Assembly (NCBI RefSeq): GCF_900156895.1
Contig: NZ_FTPD01000045.1
Location: forward strand, 1 to 64,000
Direction: 5' to 3'
Length of the DNA stretch: 64,000 nucleotides
DNA from: Mesorhizobium prunaredense
Lineage (GTDB): Bacteria > Pseudomonadota > Alphaproteobacteria > Rhizobiales > Rhizobiaceae
Positions 44,719 to 54,689 of this stretch are shown piece after piece. Each line of letters begins with the position of its first letter. Positions within the stretch are counted from its first letter, which is position 1. A program made the position numbers and the translations under genes. Below the pieces are notes generated by a model, which saw nothing but the letters and a program-made list of their open reading frames with translations, was not told the DNA's origin and searched no databases.

Positions 44719-45938
44719 CAAAACAGGCGGACCGCGCGCAAATGGCTTGCCTGAAAGCCGATGGACCGACGCAGTCGACGGGTTCCATTCGAACTGATTG
44801 CTTGGTCTGCGGTCAGCGAAATCTGCTCAATTCGGTGCTATTCGAAGCGTTGCCCCTGCTCTGCAACGCGCTTTGTGCGGACGCGGCATCGGCGCGCGCG
44901 GCACAGACCGGCAGATTTGCGACTACCTTCTGCCTCGGCTGCACGCACGTCTTCAACGCCTCGTTCGAGGAAAATCGCATTGGTTATACGCAAAGCTACG
45001 AGAATTCGCTTCATTTCTCCCCCCGTTTCGTGGCGTTTGTCGAAACGCTGGCCGAGCGCCTGAGCAGGACCTACGCGCTGTCGGGGAAGACGATCGTCGA
45101 TATTGGATGCGGCAAGGGGGATTTCCTGAAGCGGCTAAGCTTGATCAGCGGTGCGCAGGGAATCGGTTTCGACAAGAGCTTCGAGGACAATCGGGGGGAG
45201 GCGGTCCCTGGCGTACGATTTATCAACGACTGGTTCGGCGATTCCTACGCGGATCTGCGTCCTGACCTAGTGGTATGCCGCCAGGTTCTCGAACATATCG
45301 CCGAGCCGGTGAAATTCCTGCGCGCCCTTCGCGCCCATCCGGGTATCGGACCGGAGACGGTGTTCTTCTTTGAAGTCCCGAATGTCCTTTACACGCTCCG
45401 AGATATGGGAATCTGGGACCTCATTTATGAGCACGCCTCCTATTTCACGCCCGCTTCGCTGAACGCGGCGTTCGAGACAGCTGGCTTTCGAGTGCTGGAT
45501 GCAGGGACGTCTTTCGGCGACCAGTATCTTTACATTGAGGCGCGGCCGGCTGCCCCCAAGTACGCTACTTCCGTTGACAGCCGCGAGATCGAGATGCTCG
45601 TCCGCGATTTCGAGCGCGCCTATCGCGACAAGATCGAGCGATTGGGTGGTTACATCGCGAGGCGCAATCCCCAGCAGACCGTCGTTTGGGGAGGGGGATC
45701 GAAGGGCATTACATTCGTCAACGTAGTGCCAGGCGCCGATCGGATCCGCGCGATCATCGACGTGAATCCGCACAAGCAAGGTCGCTTTGCCCCAGGAACC
45801 GCCACTCCGGTCCTTGCTCCGGAGGCGTTGCGCGGCCAGCCAGTCGAATCAATCATCGTCATGAACCCGCTCTACCGCGAGGAGATCACCAGTATTGTAG
45901 CGGAGCTCGGCTTCACACCGGAGATTGCGGTTGCATGA
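44715..45938 (+). CDS. Sugar methyltransferase, second paralog (class I SAM with C-terminal Methyltransf_14)
   Basis: About 407 residues. N-terminal Cys pairs (CLVCGQ; FCLGCTHVFN), SAM core VDIGCGKGDFLKRLS and VCRQVLEHIAEP, then the C-terminal domain VVWGGGSKGITFVNVV and IIVMNPLYREEI. The ATG at 44715 overlaps the upstream stop (ATGA), indicating translational coupling with the first methyltransferase. It is a close relative of the gene at 50963 and of the fragment at 48540. Likely modifies the same CDP-linked sugar or a later intermediate. Confidence 0.85.
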   Translation: MTKQADRAQMACLKADGPTQSTGSIRTDCLVCGQRNLLNSVLFEALPLLCNALCADAASARAAQTGRFATTFCLGCTHVFNASFEENRIGYTQSYENSLHFSPRFVAFVETLAERLSRTYALSGKTIVDIGCGKGDFLKRLSLISGAQGIGFDKSFEDNRGEAVPGVRFINDWFGDSYADLRPDLVVCRQVLEHIAEPVKFLRALRAHPGIGPETVFFFEVPNVLYTLRDMGIWDLIYEHASYFTPASLNAAFETAGFRVLDAGTSFGDQYLYIEARPAAPKYATSVDSREIEMLVRDFERAYRDKIERLGGYIARRNPQQTVVWGGGSKGITFVNVVPGADRIRAIIDVNPHKQGRFAPGTATPVLAPEALRGQPVESIIVMNPLYREEITSIVAELGFTPEIAVA

Positions 45939-46731
45939 AAGTTCAATTCAACCGTGGCGGCACGAAAGCGCAGAACGGGATTGGTAGGGGATACTCCAAT
46001 GACCGTGCCGGTCGGGATCAACACGGCCATTCCACCAAGGGTCATCGGACTTTCTCGTCTCGTTATAGCCCGACAATCTGGCAGAGTGCGCTCTCACTTT
46101 GATTGCCGCGGGCACCTCGTTTGCCCTTGAATATCAGCCAGCGCGGAAAGAGGTAGCTCCCGCTTCTTGATCGCCTGCGCGGGTGGGCGTGTGGGACGCG
46201 GGATGGTCCATCGGTAATCGGGCTGCACCAAACTGCCCCGGGGGCGTAAGACATACGTCGTTTGGGGACGTTTACGTTCCCACGCTCCGGCGTAAGGTTT
46301 GGCAAGATGCACTCGAACGAATTCGAATCCCGGCAAGCCCCGCAGCGATAACATCAGGATATCAGCCTTAACACTGCCTAATTTGATTGCGCTACAAAGA
46401 GGATTTCCAGAGGAGCTGCCTATGACCAATAAGAACTGGAAGCAGCCACCTTTCCTCGCCAACCACAGCATCCTCAGCCATGCGTGCTTGTGGGGTGGTG
46501 GAATAGAATGACGAGCAAGCATGAGAAACGCCATCTGTGTCCCGCGACGACTCTGCGTTCGCGAGATTCCAGCTCGATAAACGATAGCCGGAGAGAGATC
46601 GCCGGCTCTCGTTTTTATTCACGTAGACCAGGCCAGATCGCTAGCGGCGCAGCCGTGAGACGAAGACGGAAAGCCTTGACTGCGCGATCGAAAGTCGCAG
46701 TTCCGTCCTCCAACGGACAAAGAGGCATGCG
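45939..46731. other. Intergenic region with doubtful small frames
   Basis: No gene is supported in these 790 bp. A 55-codon frame starts at the methyltransferase stop (45935, ATGA overlap) and a 29-codon frame (46422-46511, MTNKNWKQPPFLANHSILSH) has a fine GAGGAG ribosome site. Neither resembles a known protein. The stretch may be the remains of a lost gene. Confidence 0.4.
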
Positions 46732-48177
46732 ATGACATCGATCGGCGCGAAGATTGTCAGCGGCGCAGCTTGGACAGCAGTCGAAACATGGGGGCGGCAA
46801 GCAGCCATGTTTGCCGTTTTTGTCGTATTGGCCAGGCACCTCGGACCTGAAGCATTCGGCCTCGCCGCCCTCTCCATGGTTGTACCCGTCATTCTTGCTG
46901 TTCCGGTCACGACCGGAATACCGGAGGCACTCATTCAGCACCCCAAAATTGAGTCCTTACACTTTGACTCGGCCTTCTGGCTTCTCGCCGCGAGCGGCGC
47001 GGTGATTAGCGGGCTCATCTGGATGTCTGCCGGTTTGATTGCTGCAGCGTTCGGACAGCCCATTCTCGAAGATCTCATCCGCTGGAGCAGCGTGGTCGTC
47101 GTAATTCAGGCCCTCTCGTCGGTACCTGCGGCTGTGTTGAAGCGCCAACTCGAGTTCCGCTTGTTCGCGTTGCGTACACTTGCCGGCACAGTCGTCGGCG
47201 GCACACTCGGCATCGTCTTGGTAATAGCCGGTTTCGGCGTATGGAGCATGATTTGGATGCACCTTGCAAAAGCGGCTGTGGAAACCGCTGTACTTCTCGT
47301 TGGCAGTTCTTGGCGGCCCCGTCTGACCTTCTCCTATGCAAAGGTTCGTGACCTATTAGGATTCGGCGGCCCGCTTATCGTCCAGACTTTTTGGAGTTTT
47401 TTGAATGAGGAAATTCCAAAGGTCCTACTCGGTACGTTCCTCGGCCCCCACGCGGTCGGAGTCTATGCTCTCGCCCGTCGTCCGCTCGACCTTCTGGTGC
47501 AAGTATTCCTCAGTCCGCTGATGGCTGTCACTATGCCCACGGTGGCACGGATTCAAGATCAACCCGAAAAGATCGACCGCTTCTTCGACACGACCGTCCG
47601 TATCGCCGGGATAGCGGGCTTCCCTGCATTCATCGGATTTGCCGCGATCGCACCGATCGCGGTTCCCTTTATCTTCGGCCCGCAATGGGCTAGCGGGGTC
47701 GTCGCTGTCCAGATTCTCATGCTGCTGGGCCTGCAACGCACGATTGACAGCCTCTGCGCGTTTACGATCCTCGCAATGGGTCACTCCAGGTTGATCCTGA
47801 AGTTGAACATAGCCTACTCCGTTGTCGCAACGATGCTGTTGTCCGTCACTGCGCAGATCAGCCTTGAGATGACGATGGTGGCGCTCGTAGCCTGCGGCCT
47901 GGTCCTCCTACCAATCTTCCTCTTCTACGCTCAGCGCATCGCGCGTATCGACGTGCTGAGACCCCTTGAGATCTTCCCACGACTGGCTCTCGCCGCCCTC
48001 CTGATGTTCGGCGCCGTCAGTGCGTGGCTAAGCAGCGCGCCTGAGCACGCCGCGCAGGAGACGCTTCTTATTAGCGCAATTGTCCTTGGAGCCGCTGTCT
48101 ATTGTACGTCTCTCTTCGTGCTGGTGCGCTCTGACCTGTTCAATGCGCGAGACTTGTTCCTCAGGCTTCGCGGCTAG
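46732..48177 (+). CDS. Oligosaccharide flippase / lipopolysaccharide biosynthesis protein (Wzx-like)
   Basis: A 481-residue membrane protein with about twelve to fourteen segments, MOP superfamily, Polysacc_synt family. It begins with the characteristic SGAAWTAVETWGRQAAMFAV and LARHLGPEAFGLAALSMV, and has GVYALARRPLDLLVQVFLSP in the middle. It should move lipid-linked repeat units across the inner membrane, upstream of the polymerase. The nearest related genes are the adjoining methyltransferases and glycosyltransferases. Confidence 0.9.
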   Translation: MTSIGAKIVSGAAWTAVETWGRQAAMFAVFVVLARHLGPEAFGLAALSMVVPVILAVPVTTGIPEALIQHPKIESLHFDSAFWLLAASGAVISGLIWMSAGLIAAAFGQPILEDLIRWSSVVVVIQALSSVPAAVLKRQLEFRLFALRTLAGTVVGGTLGIVLVIAGFGVWSMIWMHLAKAAVETAVLLVGSSWRPRLTFSYAKVRDLLGFGGPLIVQTFWSFLNEEIPKVLLGTFLGPHAVGVYALARRPLDLLVQVFLSPLMAVTMPTVARIQDQPEKIDRFFDTTVRIAGIAGFPAFIGFAAIAPIAVPFIFGPQWASGVVAVQILMLLGLQRTIDSLCAFTILAMGHSRLILKLNIAYSVVATMLLSVTAQISLEMTMVALVACGLVLLPIFLFYAQRIARIDVLRPLEIFPRLALAALLMFGAVSAWLSSAPEHAAQETLLISAIVLGAAVYCTSLFVLVRSDLFNARDLFLRLRG

Positions 48178-48450
48178 CTTGGTGTCCGGGCGCGACCCTG
48201 TAGAAGAACCCGGGAAATAGGAGCCCTTCCTGAGCTTGGGGATGCGCAGTTCGACGGTGCCGGCGCGTCTCCCAGTCGCGCTCGCGATAGCCGTTGCGCT
48301 GGGCCGTGCGCAACGGGTTCTTCTCGCCATAGCCGGCGCCGATGGCGGCTCCAACCTCCAGCTCCATCAGCCGCTTGGCGGCAAAGCCAATCATCTCGCG
48401 CAAGAGATCGGAATCCGGAGTCTTCTCCTCGAGCGCGCGCAGGTTCTGTC
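48172..48450 (-). mobile_element. IS256-family transposase remnant
   Basis: Minus-strand frames encode REMIGFAAKRLMELEVGAAI, YGEKNPLRTAQRNGYRERDW and VELRIPKLRKGSYFPG, the N-terminal part of a mutator-type transposase, split by frameshifts. The remainder is absent. Confidence 0.8.
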
Positions 48451-48539
48451 GATGACCACCGCAAAGCCGCTCGATCGCAACAGCGCTATCGAGGGCGCGC
48501 TCGCGAGCGGCGTCGCTACCGCCGAGCTGAGCTACACCA

Positions 48540-48958
48540 CCTGTGGGGACGCGACCGTGACCAGTGCCTCTTCATCGAAGCAAGCCTCCCGAAACCGGGA
48601 TGACCGCTGGTCTTTCAAGACCTGGAAGGATTGATACGTTGGTCCGCCGTTTCGACCAAAACTATCGCGACAAAGTCGCCTGGTGGCGCGATTACCCATT
48701 ACCTTGCCTGGGGTGCGAGATTAAACGGTATCACTTTCGTCAACGTCGTTCCCGAGGCGCGCGGATCAGCGCTCTGGTCGACGTCAAACGCACAAGCAAG
48801 GGTGCTTTGCTCCAGGTACAGGCACAGCTGTGGTTGGGCCGGAGAGCCTGCGCGGCCGACGCGTGCGGTCAATCATCGTGATGAACCCGCTCTATCGAGA
48901 CGAAGTTGCCCAGGCGGCACCAAAGCTTGGTCTTGCGCCCGATATCATCGTTGCCTGA
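48540..48958 (+). pseudogene. Degraded sugar methyltransferase remnant (C-terminal part)
   Basis: Frames across this stretch match the C-terminal third of the methyltransferase at 44715: DQCLFIEA, NYRDKVA, a broken GITFVNVVP region, then an intact ending (SIIVMNPLYRDEVAQAAPKL) up to the stop at 48958. At least three frame changes occur. It lies next to the IS256 remnant and overlaps the end of the DUF707 gene. Confidence 0.8.
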
Positions 48959-49934
48959 GCCGGCGATCCAGACTTTGCGGTTGACGGCCTGAGTTTACCA
49001 CTCCATCGACGTCGATCCGTTGCAGGTTGACCGGCCTCAGCCAGCAGTGTCGCGTATAGTCGGTCGAGCGGCGCATAAACTGCGGCCATCTAAGTGGCGT
49101 CTTGACCAACGCCCGCCAAAGCGACAGGGAGTTAAGGCCGATCAGAAAGCGAGACCGTATGAGCTGTCCGCGCCGGTCCACCGCTGCATAGGTTACGAAC
49201 CCGCGAAACACAGCGCCGAACCTCTTCAGCACAGCATCAACCTGCACGTCATAACGCTCGTCGGCGGCGAAACCTTGAAGCGACTTTGTTGTCCCGACCG
49301 GCCGCGTGTGTCTTACAACGACATCGTCAACGATGGCGTACCGCAACCATGGCGTGTCAGTCAGACGTGTCCAAAGAAGGTCTATTCCCGTCTCGTAGCC
49401 GAGCCCGAACAATTTCAACGCCGTTTGCAGGCACCTGGCGCTGAACACCGGGCACATCATCTCGACCGTGTTGGTATATCGCAACAAGTATCGCTTGCCG
49501 CTGACAAGCGTCGCTGCGTAGGAGAAATAGCTGTCCCAAGACAGTGCTGGCTGAAACAGATCAAGTTTATAGTGGCGGCCGATGGCGAACAGACGATTCA
49601 AGTCCAGCTTCGTCGTCTCGATGTCATCGTCGATCAGTGCAATGAGATCATATCGCGTTGCAATTTCAGGGTAGCATTGAAACAAGGCATGATAGCCGGC
49701 GATCTTGCGCCCCGGGAGAAATACGCTGAAATCGTTCTGTCCATGGGAGACGCCAGCCTCGTAGGCGGCGACGAGAAGATCGAAGTCGGCGTCGCCCACC
49801 CCCTCAGTCCAGCCGGCATGCAAAGAGCTACGCCCCGCCCGGACGATGACCAGATTTCTCTTGCCCGAGCCCTCCGGCAATTTTCGGAAGGCTGATACTG
49901 CTGAGGCCGCGGGCGTGACTTGGCGAAGGTTCAT
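48945..49934 (-). CDS. DUF707-like putative glycosyltransferase
   Basis: A 329-residue protein opening its core with NLVIVRAGRSSLHAGW and continuing VGDADFDLLVAAYEAG, then ALIDDDIETTKLDLNRLF, which resembles the acidic metal motif of GT-A glycosyltransferases and the DUF707 pattern. No membrane segments. It heads a minus-strand group with the GT2 gene upstream, so it probably helps build or decorate the repeat unit. Its 3' end overlaps the methyltransferase remnant by 14 bp. Confidence 0.7.
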   Translation of the reverse strand: MNLRQVTPAASAVSAFRKLPEGSGKRNLVIVRAGRSSLHAGWTEGVGDADFDLLVAAYEAGVSHGQNDFSVFLPGRKIAGYHALFQCYPEIATRYDLIALIDDDIETTKLDLNRLFAIGRHYKLDLFQPALSWDSYFSYAATLVSGKRYLLRYTNTVEMMCPVFSARCLQTALKLFGLGYETGIDLLWTRLTDTPWLRYAIVDDVVVRHTRPVGTTKSLQGFAADERYDVQVDAVLKRFGAVFRGFVTYAAVDRRGQLIRSRFLIGLNSLSLWRALVKTPLRWPQFMRRSTDYTRHCWLRPVNLQRIDVDGVVNSGRQPQSLDRRLRQR

Positions 49935-49974
49935 ACAAAGCCTCCCGGCGGGCGTCGCACCAGATCACTCGTTT

Positions 49975-50934
49975 CTAGCCAGGCGATCTGTTTGACACGG
50001 CATGAATGCGTTTCAGCGCTCCCACGCCGGCGCCGCGGAGCTTGGTACGAAGTTGCGGAGATACGGCGCCTACAAGTTCCAGGAACAATCTCGCGATAAG
50101 CAGCGGATCCAAGATCCACGCAACCAGATGAAGCAGTGTCATGCCCAACGGTGCTGTGCGCCTGTGCCGATAGGCAATTGCGACGAGGTGTTTTATCCGC
50201 CTCGATAATTCAAAGGCATTCGCCGTCGAGCCACCAGGATTTTGCCAAGCCAATCGCTCGGAGCTTGGCAACCGCACCGAGCGCGTCGGATGGTCACGGC
50301 TGTATAGTATCGCGTTGGGCGCATGAACAAACGTCCCGAGAAGAGCCATCTCGGCCAGAAGCGCACAATCGGAGCCGTAGTAGGGCTCGTGCAATGTCGT
50401 CTTGGCTAAGGAATCCCGACGCCAGAGGCCGAACATCGCAGCATCCCAACCGTGCGCAGCAACCATCAACCGGAATCGGGATGCGGGCTTCGATCCTCCC
50501 ATGTCCGGCAGCACCCTTTCGACATAGGAAGTCAGCTGTCCGGTCTCGTCGATTCCCAGCAGCCGCGGGTAGGCAATGACGTGGCGAGCATTCGCGTCAA
50601 GTGCACGCACGCAGTCTGTCAAGAAACCACCGCTCAAGAGGTCGTCGTGCGCGCACCATTTGAAATATTCGCCTGTGCTCAGCTGGAAAGCTCGATTGAA
50701 ATTGGCACCGGCGCCCAAATTCCGTGCGTTTCGGACATAGCGGACGCGCTTGTCCTGCCGCGCGAATTCCAGACATATATCGGCTGTTCTATCTGTCGAA
50801 GCATTGTCGGTGATGACGAGCTCGAAATCATCGAAGTCCTGCTCGAGGATCGACCGGATCGCCTCGGAGACGAAATTCTCGCCGTTATAGACAGGCATGC
50901 CAAGGGACACTTGCGGCGACTTGGAATCTTGCAT
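49975..50934 (-). CDS. Glycosyltransferase family 2 (GT-A)
   Basis: About 319 residues. Classical GT2 N-terminus SLGMPVYNGENFVSEAIRSI with FELVITDNASTDRTADICL, and the DxD-type motif in WCAHDDLLSGGFL. The C-terminal part carries a hydrophobic stretch (LLHLVAWILDPLLIARLFLE). The Met at 50934 is preferred; a longer frame to 51000 overlaps the methyltransferase gene upstream. Confidence 0.88.
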   Translation of the reverse strand: MQDSKSPQVSLGMPVYNGENFVSEAIRSILEQDFDDFELVITDNASTDRTADICLEFARQDKRVRYVRNARNLGAGANFNRAFQLSTGEYFKWCAHDDLLSGGFLTDCVRALDANARHVIAYPRLLGIDETGQLTSYVERVLPDMGGSKPASRFRLMVAAHGWDAAMFGLWRRDSLAKTTLHEPYYGSDCALLAEMALLGTFVHAPNAILYSRDHPTRSVRLPSSERLAWQNPGGSTANAFELSRRIKHLVAIAYRHRRTAPLGMTLLHLVAWILDPLLIARLFLELVGAVSPQLRTKLRGAGVGALKRIHAVSNRSPG

Positions 50935-50962
50935 TTCGGGTTCTTCTTTGACGAGAGCGCAA

Positions 50963-52183
50963 TCAGACCGCGACGACTTCCGGTCGAAGATCCAGCGCAA
51001 TCAAGGATTGCGCCACTTCATTCAGATATATGGGGTTCATGACGATGACGAGATCAGGGGGAGCGTCCAACAAGTCGTTTGGCGCGATGACCGGGTGACC
51101 GGTTCCGGGCGTAAACTTGCCTTGCTTGTAGGGGTTGATGTCGACTGCTGCCCAGACTTCGTCGCCAAGCTGCAAGGTCGTCAGGAACGACACTGCCTTG
51201 GAGCCGCCGCCCCACAGGACGACCCGCCGGCCGGCGGCGTGTGCGGCGCGAATGCGCTCCTGCCAGGCATTCTGAGCGGCTCGCACGCGGGCGGGAAAGG
51301 TTTCCGCCAAACGGTGCATCAATTCCAGATCGTGCTCGAGCGGTAGTCTCGGCATCGTCCGGCCGGCCGACGGCCGGGCGTACTGAACGATGTACTGGTT
51401 GTCATAGACGACCTCCAGATCGGTAACGTCGAAACCTTCCTGGCGAAACAGGCGTGCGTGCGCGCCAGGACTGAAATAGGAGCAATGCTCGTAGTAAATG
51501 TCCCAGAACGCGCTCTCTACGAGCACACGTTTTGCATCAGGCGTCTCGAAGACCGCCCAATCCTGGGTCCTTTTGCCGATCATCTTGCGGATCAGCCGCA
51601 CGAAACTCGACACCGAGCTTACGTGTTCGAGCGTGTGGCGACAGAGGATCGTATCCGCCTGGAGATGCTGGTAGTCCGGTCCGAAATAGTCGACGATGAT
51701 CTTGACGTCGCCGTACTCATCATTGCGGCCTTTGTCGGCTCGATAGGCTGGATCAATACCGAGCCCGGTGGCGCCGCCCGATATGCAAAGTTCGCGGAGA
51801 AATTCACCCTTGCCGCAGCCGATCTCCAACACGTGCTTGCCGGCTATCGCACATTTTTGTGCAATTTCGCGTGCAAGTCCCTTCGCGAAACCGTTGAAGG
51901 TGCTGGAAAAATGCTGGGATTCCTCGAAATTGGTCGAGTACCCCATGATCGTTTCGTCAAAGGCCCTGTTGAATATGAATCCGCATGCCTCGCAGAATGC
52001 GAGGTCAAGATCGCGGCGGGGAAAGGCGTGCGCTTCTCGGGCCGAGTTCAGCAGGACGCAACTATGCACCGGGATTGATTCGACCCGGTAGATTGACCGG
52101 CTGACTGGCGCCGAGCAGCACGGGCACGCGGCCGGTCCAAGCGCTTTTTTGTTGCTTGCCATGTGAAGGTCAAATGAGTTCAT
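50963..52183 (-). CDS. Sugar methyltransferase, third paralog (class I SAM with C-terminal Methyltransf_14)
   Basis: A 406-residue relative of the gene at 44715: N-terminal Cys pairs (ACPCCS; FCEACGFIFN), SAM core LEIGCGKGEFLRELC and LCRHTLEHVSSV, C-terminal VVLWGGGSKAVSFLT and LVIVMNPIYLNEV. Its ATG overlaps the stop of the upstream glycosyltransferase by 3 bp. It is transcribed on the opposite strand to its paralogs and belongs to a separate transcription unit, so it may modify a different sugar. Confidence 0.87.
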   Translation of the reverse strand: MNSFDLHMASNKKALGPAACPCCSAPVSRSIYRVESIPVHSCVLLNSAREAHAFPRRDLDLAFCEACGFIFNRAFDETIMGYSTNFEESQHFSSTFNGFAKGLAREIAQKCAIAGKHVLEIGCGKGEFLRELCISGGATGLGIDPAYRADKGRNDEYGDVKIIVDYFGPDYQHLQADTILCRHTLEHVSSVSSFVRLIRKMIGKRTQDWAVFETPDAKRVLVESAFWDIYYEHCSYFSPGAHARLFRQEGFDVTDLEVVYDNQYIVQYARPSAGRTMPRLPLEHDLELMHRLAETFPARVRAAQNAWQERIRAAHAAGRRVVLWGGGSKAVSFLTTLQLGDEVWAAVDINPYKQGKFTPGTGHPVIAPNDLLDAPPDLVIVMNPIYLNEVAQSLIALDLRPEVVAV

Positions 52184-53496
52184 TGTAGAATTGGCTCGAT
52201 AAGTGAACCGGTTATATCGCGCGTCGAGCTCTCGGCTCCGAAGAGTTCATTGTACTCGGTTGCGCGAGCGAGTTGGACAGACTGGGCCAGGCCAAGGGCG
52301 TCGAGTATTGCGACGTCGAACCTTTCCTCGGAGAACCGGGTCGCGTTCATACGACAGGCGTGCGGCGTAACGGACACCGCATTTTTCTCGAATAGATCAA
52401 TGGCCCCAGCTACGGAATCGATGGTCTGACGGTCGAAGAGCACACCTGTCGGATGGGCGCTCTCGCCAAGCGGCCGGACAATGTCGCGTGCGCCGCCGCG
52501 GCCGAAGGCGATCAATGGCGTGCCGCACGCCTGGGCCTCGGCAAGCGTTATCCCGAAATCCTCGCATCCAGCAAACACCATCGCACGAGCATTGGCGATT
52601 TTCTCGATGTATTCATGCCGCGGCAGATAGCCGGTGAAGATTATGTTGGGGCCGGCAAGCGATCGCAGATGCTGGGATTGTACTTCGTCGCCGACAACAA
52701 CCAGGCGACGCGACGGCGTTTTGCTGAACGCCTCGATTATCAGATCCGTGCGTTTATACGGGGCGTGGAACGCGGCCGTGACGTAGTAGTCATCCTTGTT
52801 GACGACGAGTTCAAGATCCTCGATGGCGACGGGCGGATGGACTACCCGCGCGTCGCGGCCATAAATCCGTTCGATTCGAGAGCGGACATAATTCGAATTT
52901 GCCAGCATCAGGTCAGGACCATGTGCCGTTCTTGTGTCCCAGGTCCGCAGCCTGTGAAGCATATAGCGAAAGACAAGACCTTTCGGGCCAAATCCCAAGC
53001 GGGCTTGCTGCAAATAGGAGAATTGTTCGTCCCACGCATACCGCACCGGACTGTGCACATAGCACAAATGTGGTTGGTCCGGGCGGGTCAGAACGCCTCG
53101 CGAGAATGCGGCCGACGAGGAAATTACCGCGTCATAACCTGTGACATCAAATTGTTCGATCATAAACGGGCAGAGAAAGAACAGTGACCTGTAGTACTTT
53201 TCCACGAAGGGAAGTCGATTCAAGCCGGAAACGTGGAAAATTACGCCTGGAAAATACTCTTCCTTGATCTCCTTCGGGAGAAAATCAAACAGGGTGAAGA
53301 CCTCGGCTCTCGGAAAAATCTTGCAGATCCGGGCAAGGACCTGCTCCCCTCCCCGAAAATTCGGGCACCAATCATGCACGACGGCGATGCGGGCGTTGCG
53401 GTCTATCGCGGCAAATGGCGTCTTGCTGATGGATCGCAAATGTTTGGCATCACGGCCCACCATGGTGGTTGCTTTCGGCTGTCGCACATGGCGCAT
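52180..53496 (-). CDS. Glycosyltransferase family 4 (GT-B)
   Basis: About 438 residues. N-terminal RIAVVHDWCPNFRGGEQVLA is characteristic of GT4 mannosyl transferases; the donor site includes HAPYKRTDLIIEAFSKTPSR and the E-x7-E motif AGCEDFGITLAEAQACG. Start chosen at ATG 53496 with GAGGGG upstream. First gene of a four-gene minus-strand unit (GT4, methyltransferase, GT2, DUF707). Confidence 0.88.
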   Translation of the reverse strand: MRHVRQPKATTMVGRDAKHLRSISKTPFAAIDRNARIAVVHDWCPNFRGGEQVLARICKIFPRAEVFTLFDFLPKEIKEEYFPGVIFHVSGLNRLPFVEKYYRSLFFLCPFMIEQFDVTGYDAVISSSAAFSRGVLTRPDQPHLCYVHSPVRYAWDEQFSYLQQARLGFGPKGLVFRYMLHRLRTWDTRTAHGPDLMLANSNYVRSRIERIYGRDARVVHPPVAIEDLELVVNKDDYYVTAAFHAPYKRTDLIIEAFSKTPSRRLVVVGDEVQSQHLRSLAGPNIIFTGYLPRHEYIEKIANARAMVFAGCEDFGITLAEAQACGTPLIAFGRGGARDIVRPLGESAHPTGVLFDRQTIDSVAGAIDLFEKNAVSVTPHACRMNATRFSEERFDVAILDALGLAQSVQLARATEYNELFGAESSTRDITGSLIEPILQ

Positions 53497-53808
53497 GCTT
53501 TGCCCCTCACGGAATGTTGGCACCTTTTTTTCGGGAATTCTTGTTGCCCGGATGCTCAGCGACTGTGTGCCGTCCGTCCCGTCCAAACAAGTTGCCTATC
53601 GGGTTAAGCGCCGCACCCTCCCGAGGCCGGATGTACTCCAACGAGGTACGTCTCCTACTTCGATGGGCCTAAGCACGCATCAACGCTAACCTTATGCGCA
53701 GGCTGTATCGGCGCGGCCGGCGGATTAGGATCACCGCGCGCTCACTTCGCAAGCAGTGGTCGCACGCCGTATCTGTAATGCATTGCTCGCGAGGAGAGTT
53801 GATCGTCG

Positions 53809-54675
53809 ATGAAAGTGGTCGTGATCGTCGCAACGTTTGGTCGCAAGGAACACGTGGCTCGGCTTCTCGCACAGCTTGAGCGACAGACCCTGCTGCCAGA
53901 CGCCGTGATACTGTCGGCCCCCGACGCCAGCCATATTCCCAGCAACACGGTTTGCCGGTTTCCCGTATCGCGCGTCGTCGGAAAGACCGGCTTGCCGGCG
54001 CAGCGCAACATCGCCCTCGACGTCGCAGGCGACCGTTTCGACATAATCACCTTTTTCGACGACGATTTCATTCCGGCGGACGACTACCTCGAAGGCGTAT
54101 CGAAGGCGTTCAAGCAGCAACCCGACTGGGCGGTGATGACGGGACACGTGCTGAAGGACGGCGCGACAACCGCAGGGCTCACGTGGGACGAGGGTATCCA
54201 GGCGCTTCGCGAAGCCGGCCCTGCGACTGAATCGCGTGGGGTGGATCAACTCAGCGCCTATGGATGCAACATGTCGATCAGGGCCGCATTCATCGACGGA
54301 CTGCGCTTCGACGAACGGCTTGCGCTCTATGGCTGGCAGGAAGACGTTGATTTCACCAGCCAGTTGAGAGTCAGAGGGCGGGTCGTCCGTTTGCCGTCGA
54401 TCCGCGGGGTTCACCTCGGCATCAAGAGCGGTCGCGTAAACGGCATCCGTTTCGGCTATTCCCAAGTGGCGAATCCGATCTACCTCGTCCGCAAAGGGAC
54501 CGTTCCATCGACTTTCGCACTTAGATTGATGGGCAAGAATCTGCTCGCCAATCTCGCGCGCAGCCTCTGGCCGGAATCCTACGTCGACCGGCGAGGGCGT
54601 CTGCGCGGCAATCTCCTGGCCCTTTCACATGTGGCAAGGGGCCGGGTGGAGCCCGAGTATATTCTGAAGATCTAG
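53809..54675 (+). CDS. Glycosyltransferase family 2 (GT-A)
   Basis: A 288-residue GT2 protein: VVVIVATFGRKEHVARLLAQ at the N-terminus, the metal motif IITFFDDDFIPADDYLEG, and the acceptor-side ED motif in YGWQEDVDFTSQLR. No membrane segments. It lies 14 bp upstream of the export gene and is probably co-transcribed with it. Confidence 0.88.
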   Translation: MKVVVIVATFGRKEHVARLLAQLERQTLLPDAVILSAPDASHIPSNTVCRFPVSRVVGKTGLPAQRNIALDVAGDRFDIITFFDDDFIPADDYLEGVSKAFKQQPDWAVMTGHVLKDGATTAGLTWDEGIQALREAGPATESRGVDQLSAYGCNMSIRAAFIDGLRFDERLALYGWQEDVDFTSQLRVRGRVVRLPSIRGVHLGIKSGRVNGIRFGYSQVANPIYLVRKGTVPSTFALRLMGKNLLANLARSLWPESYVDRRGRLRGNLLALSHVARGRVEPEYILKI

Positions 54676-54689
54676 TGCAGAGGTAAGAG

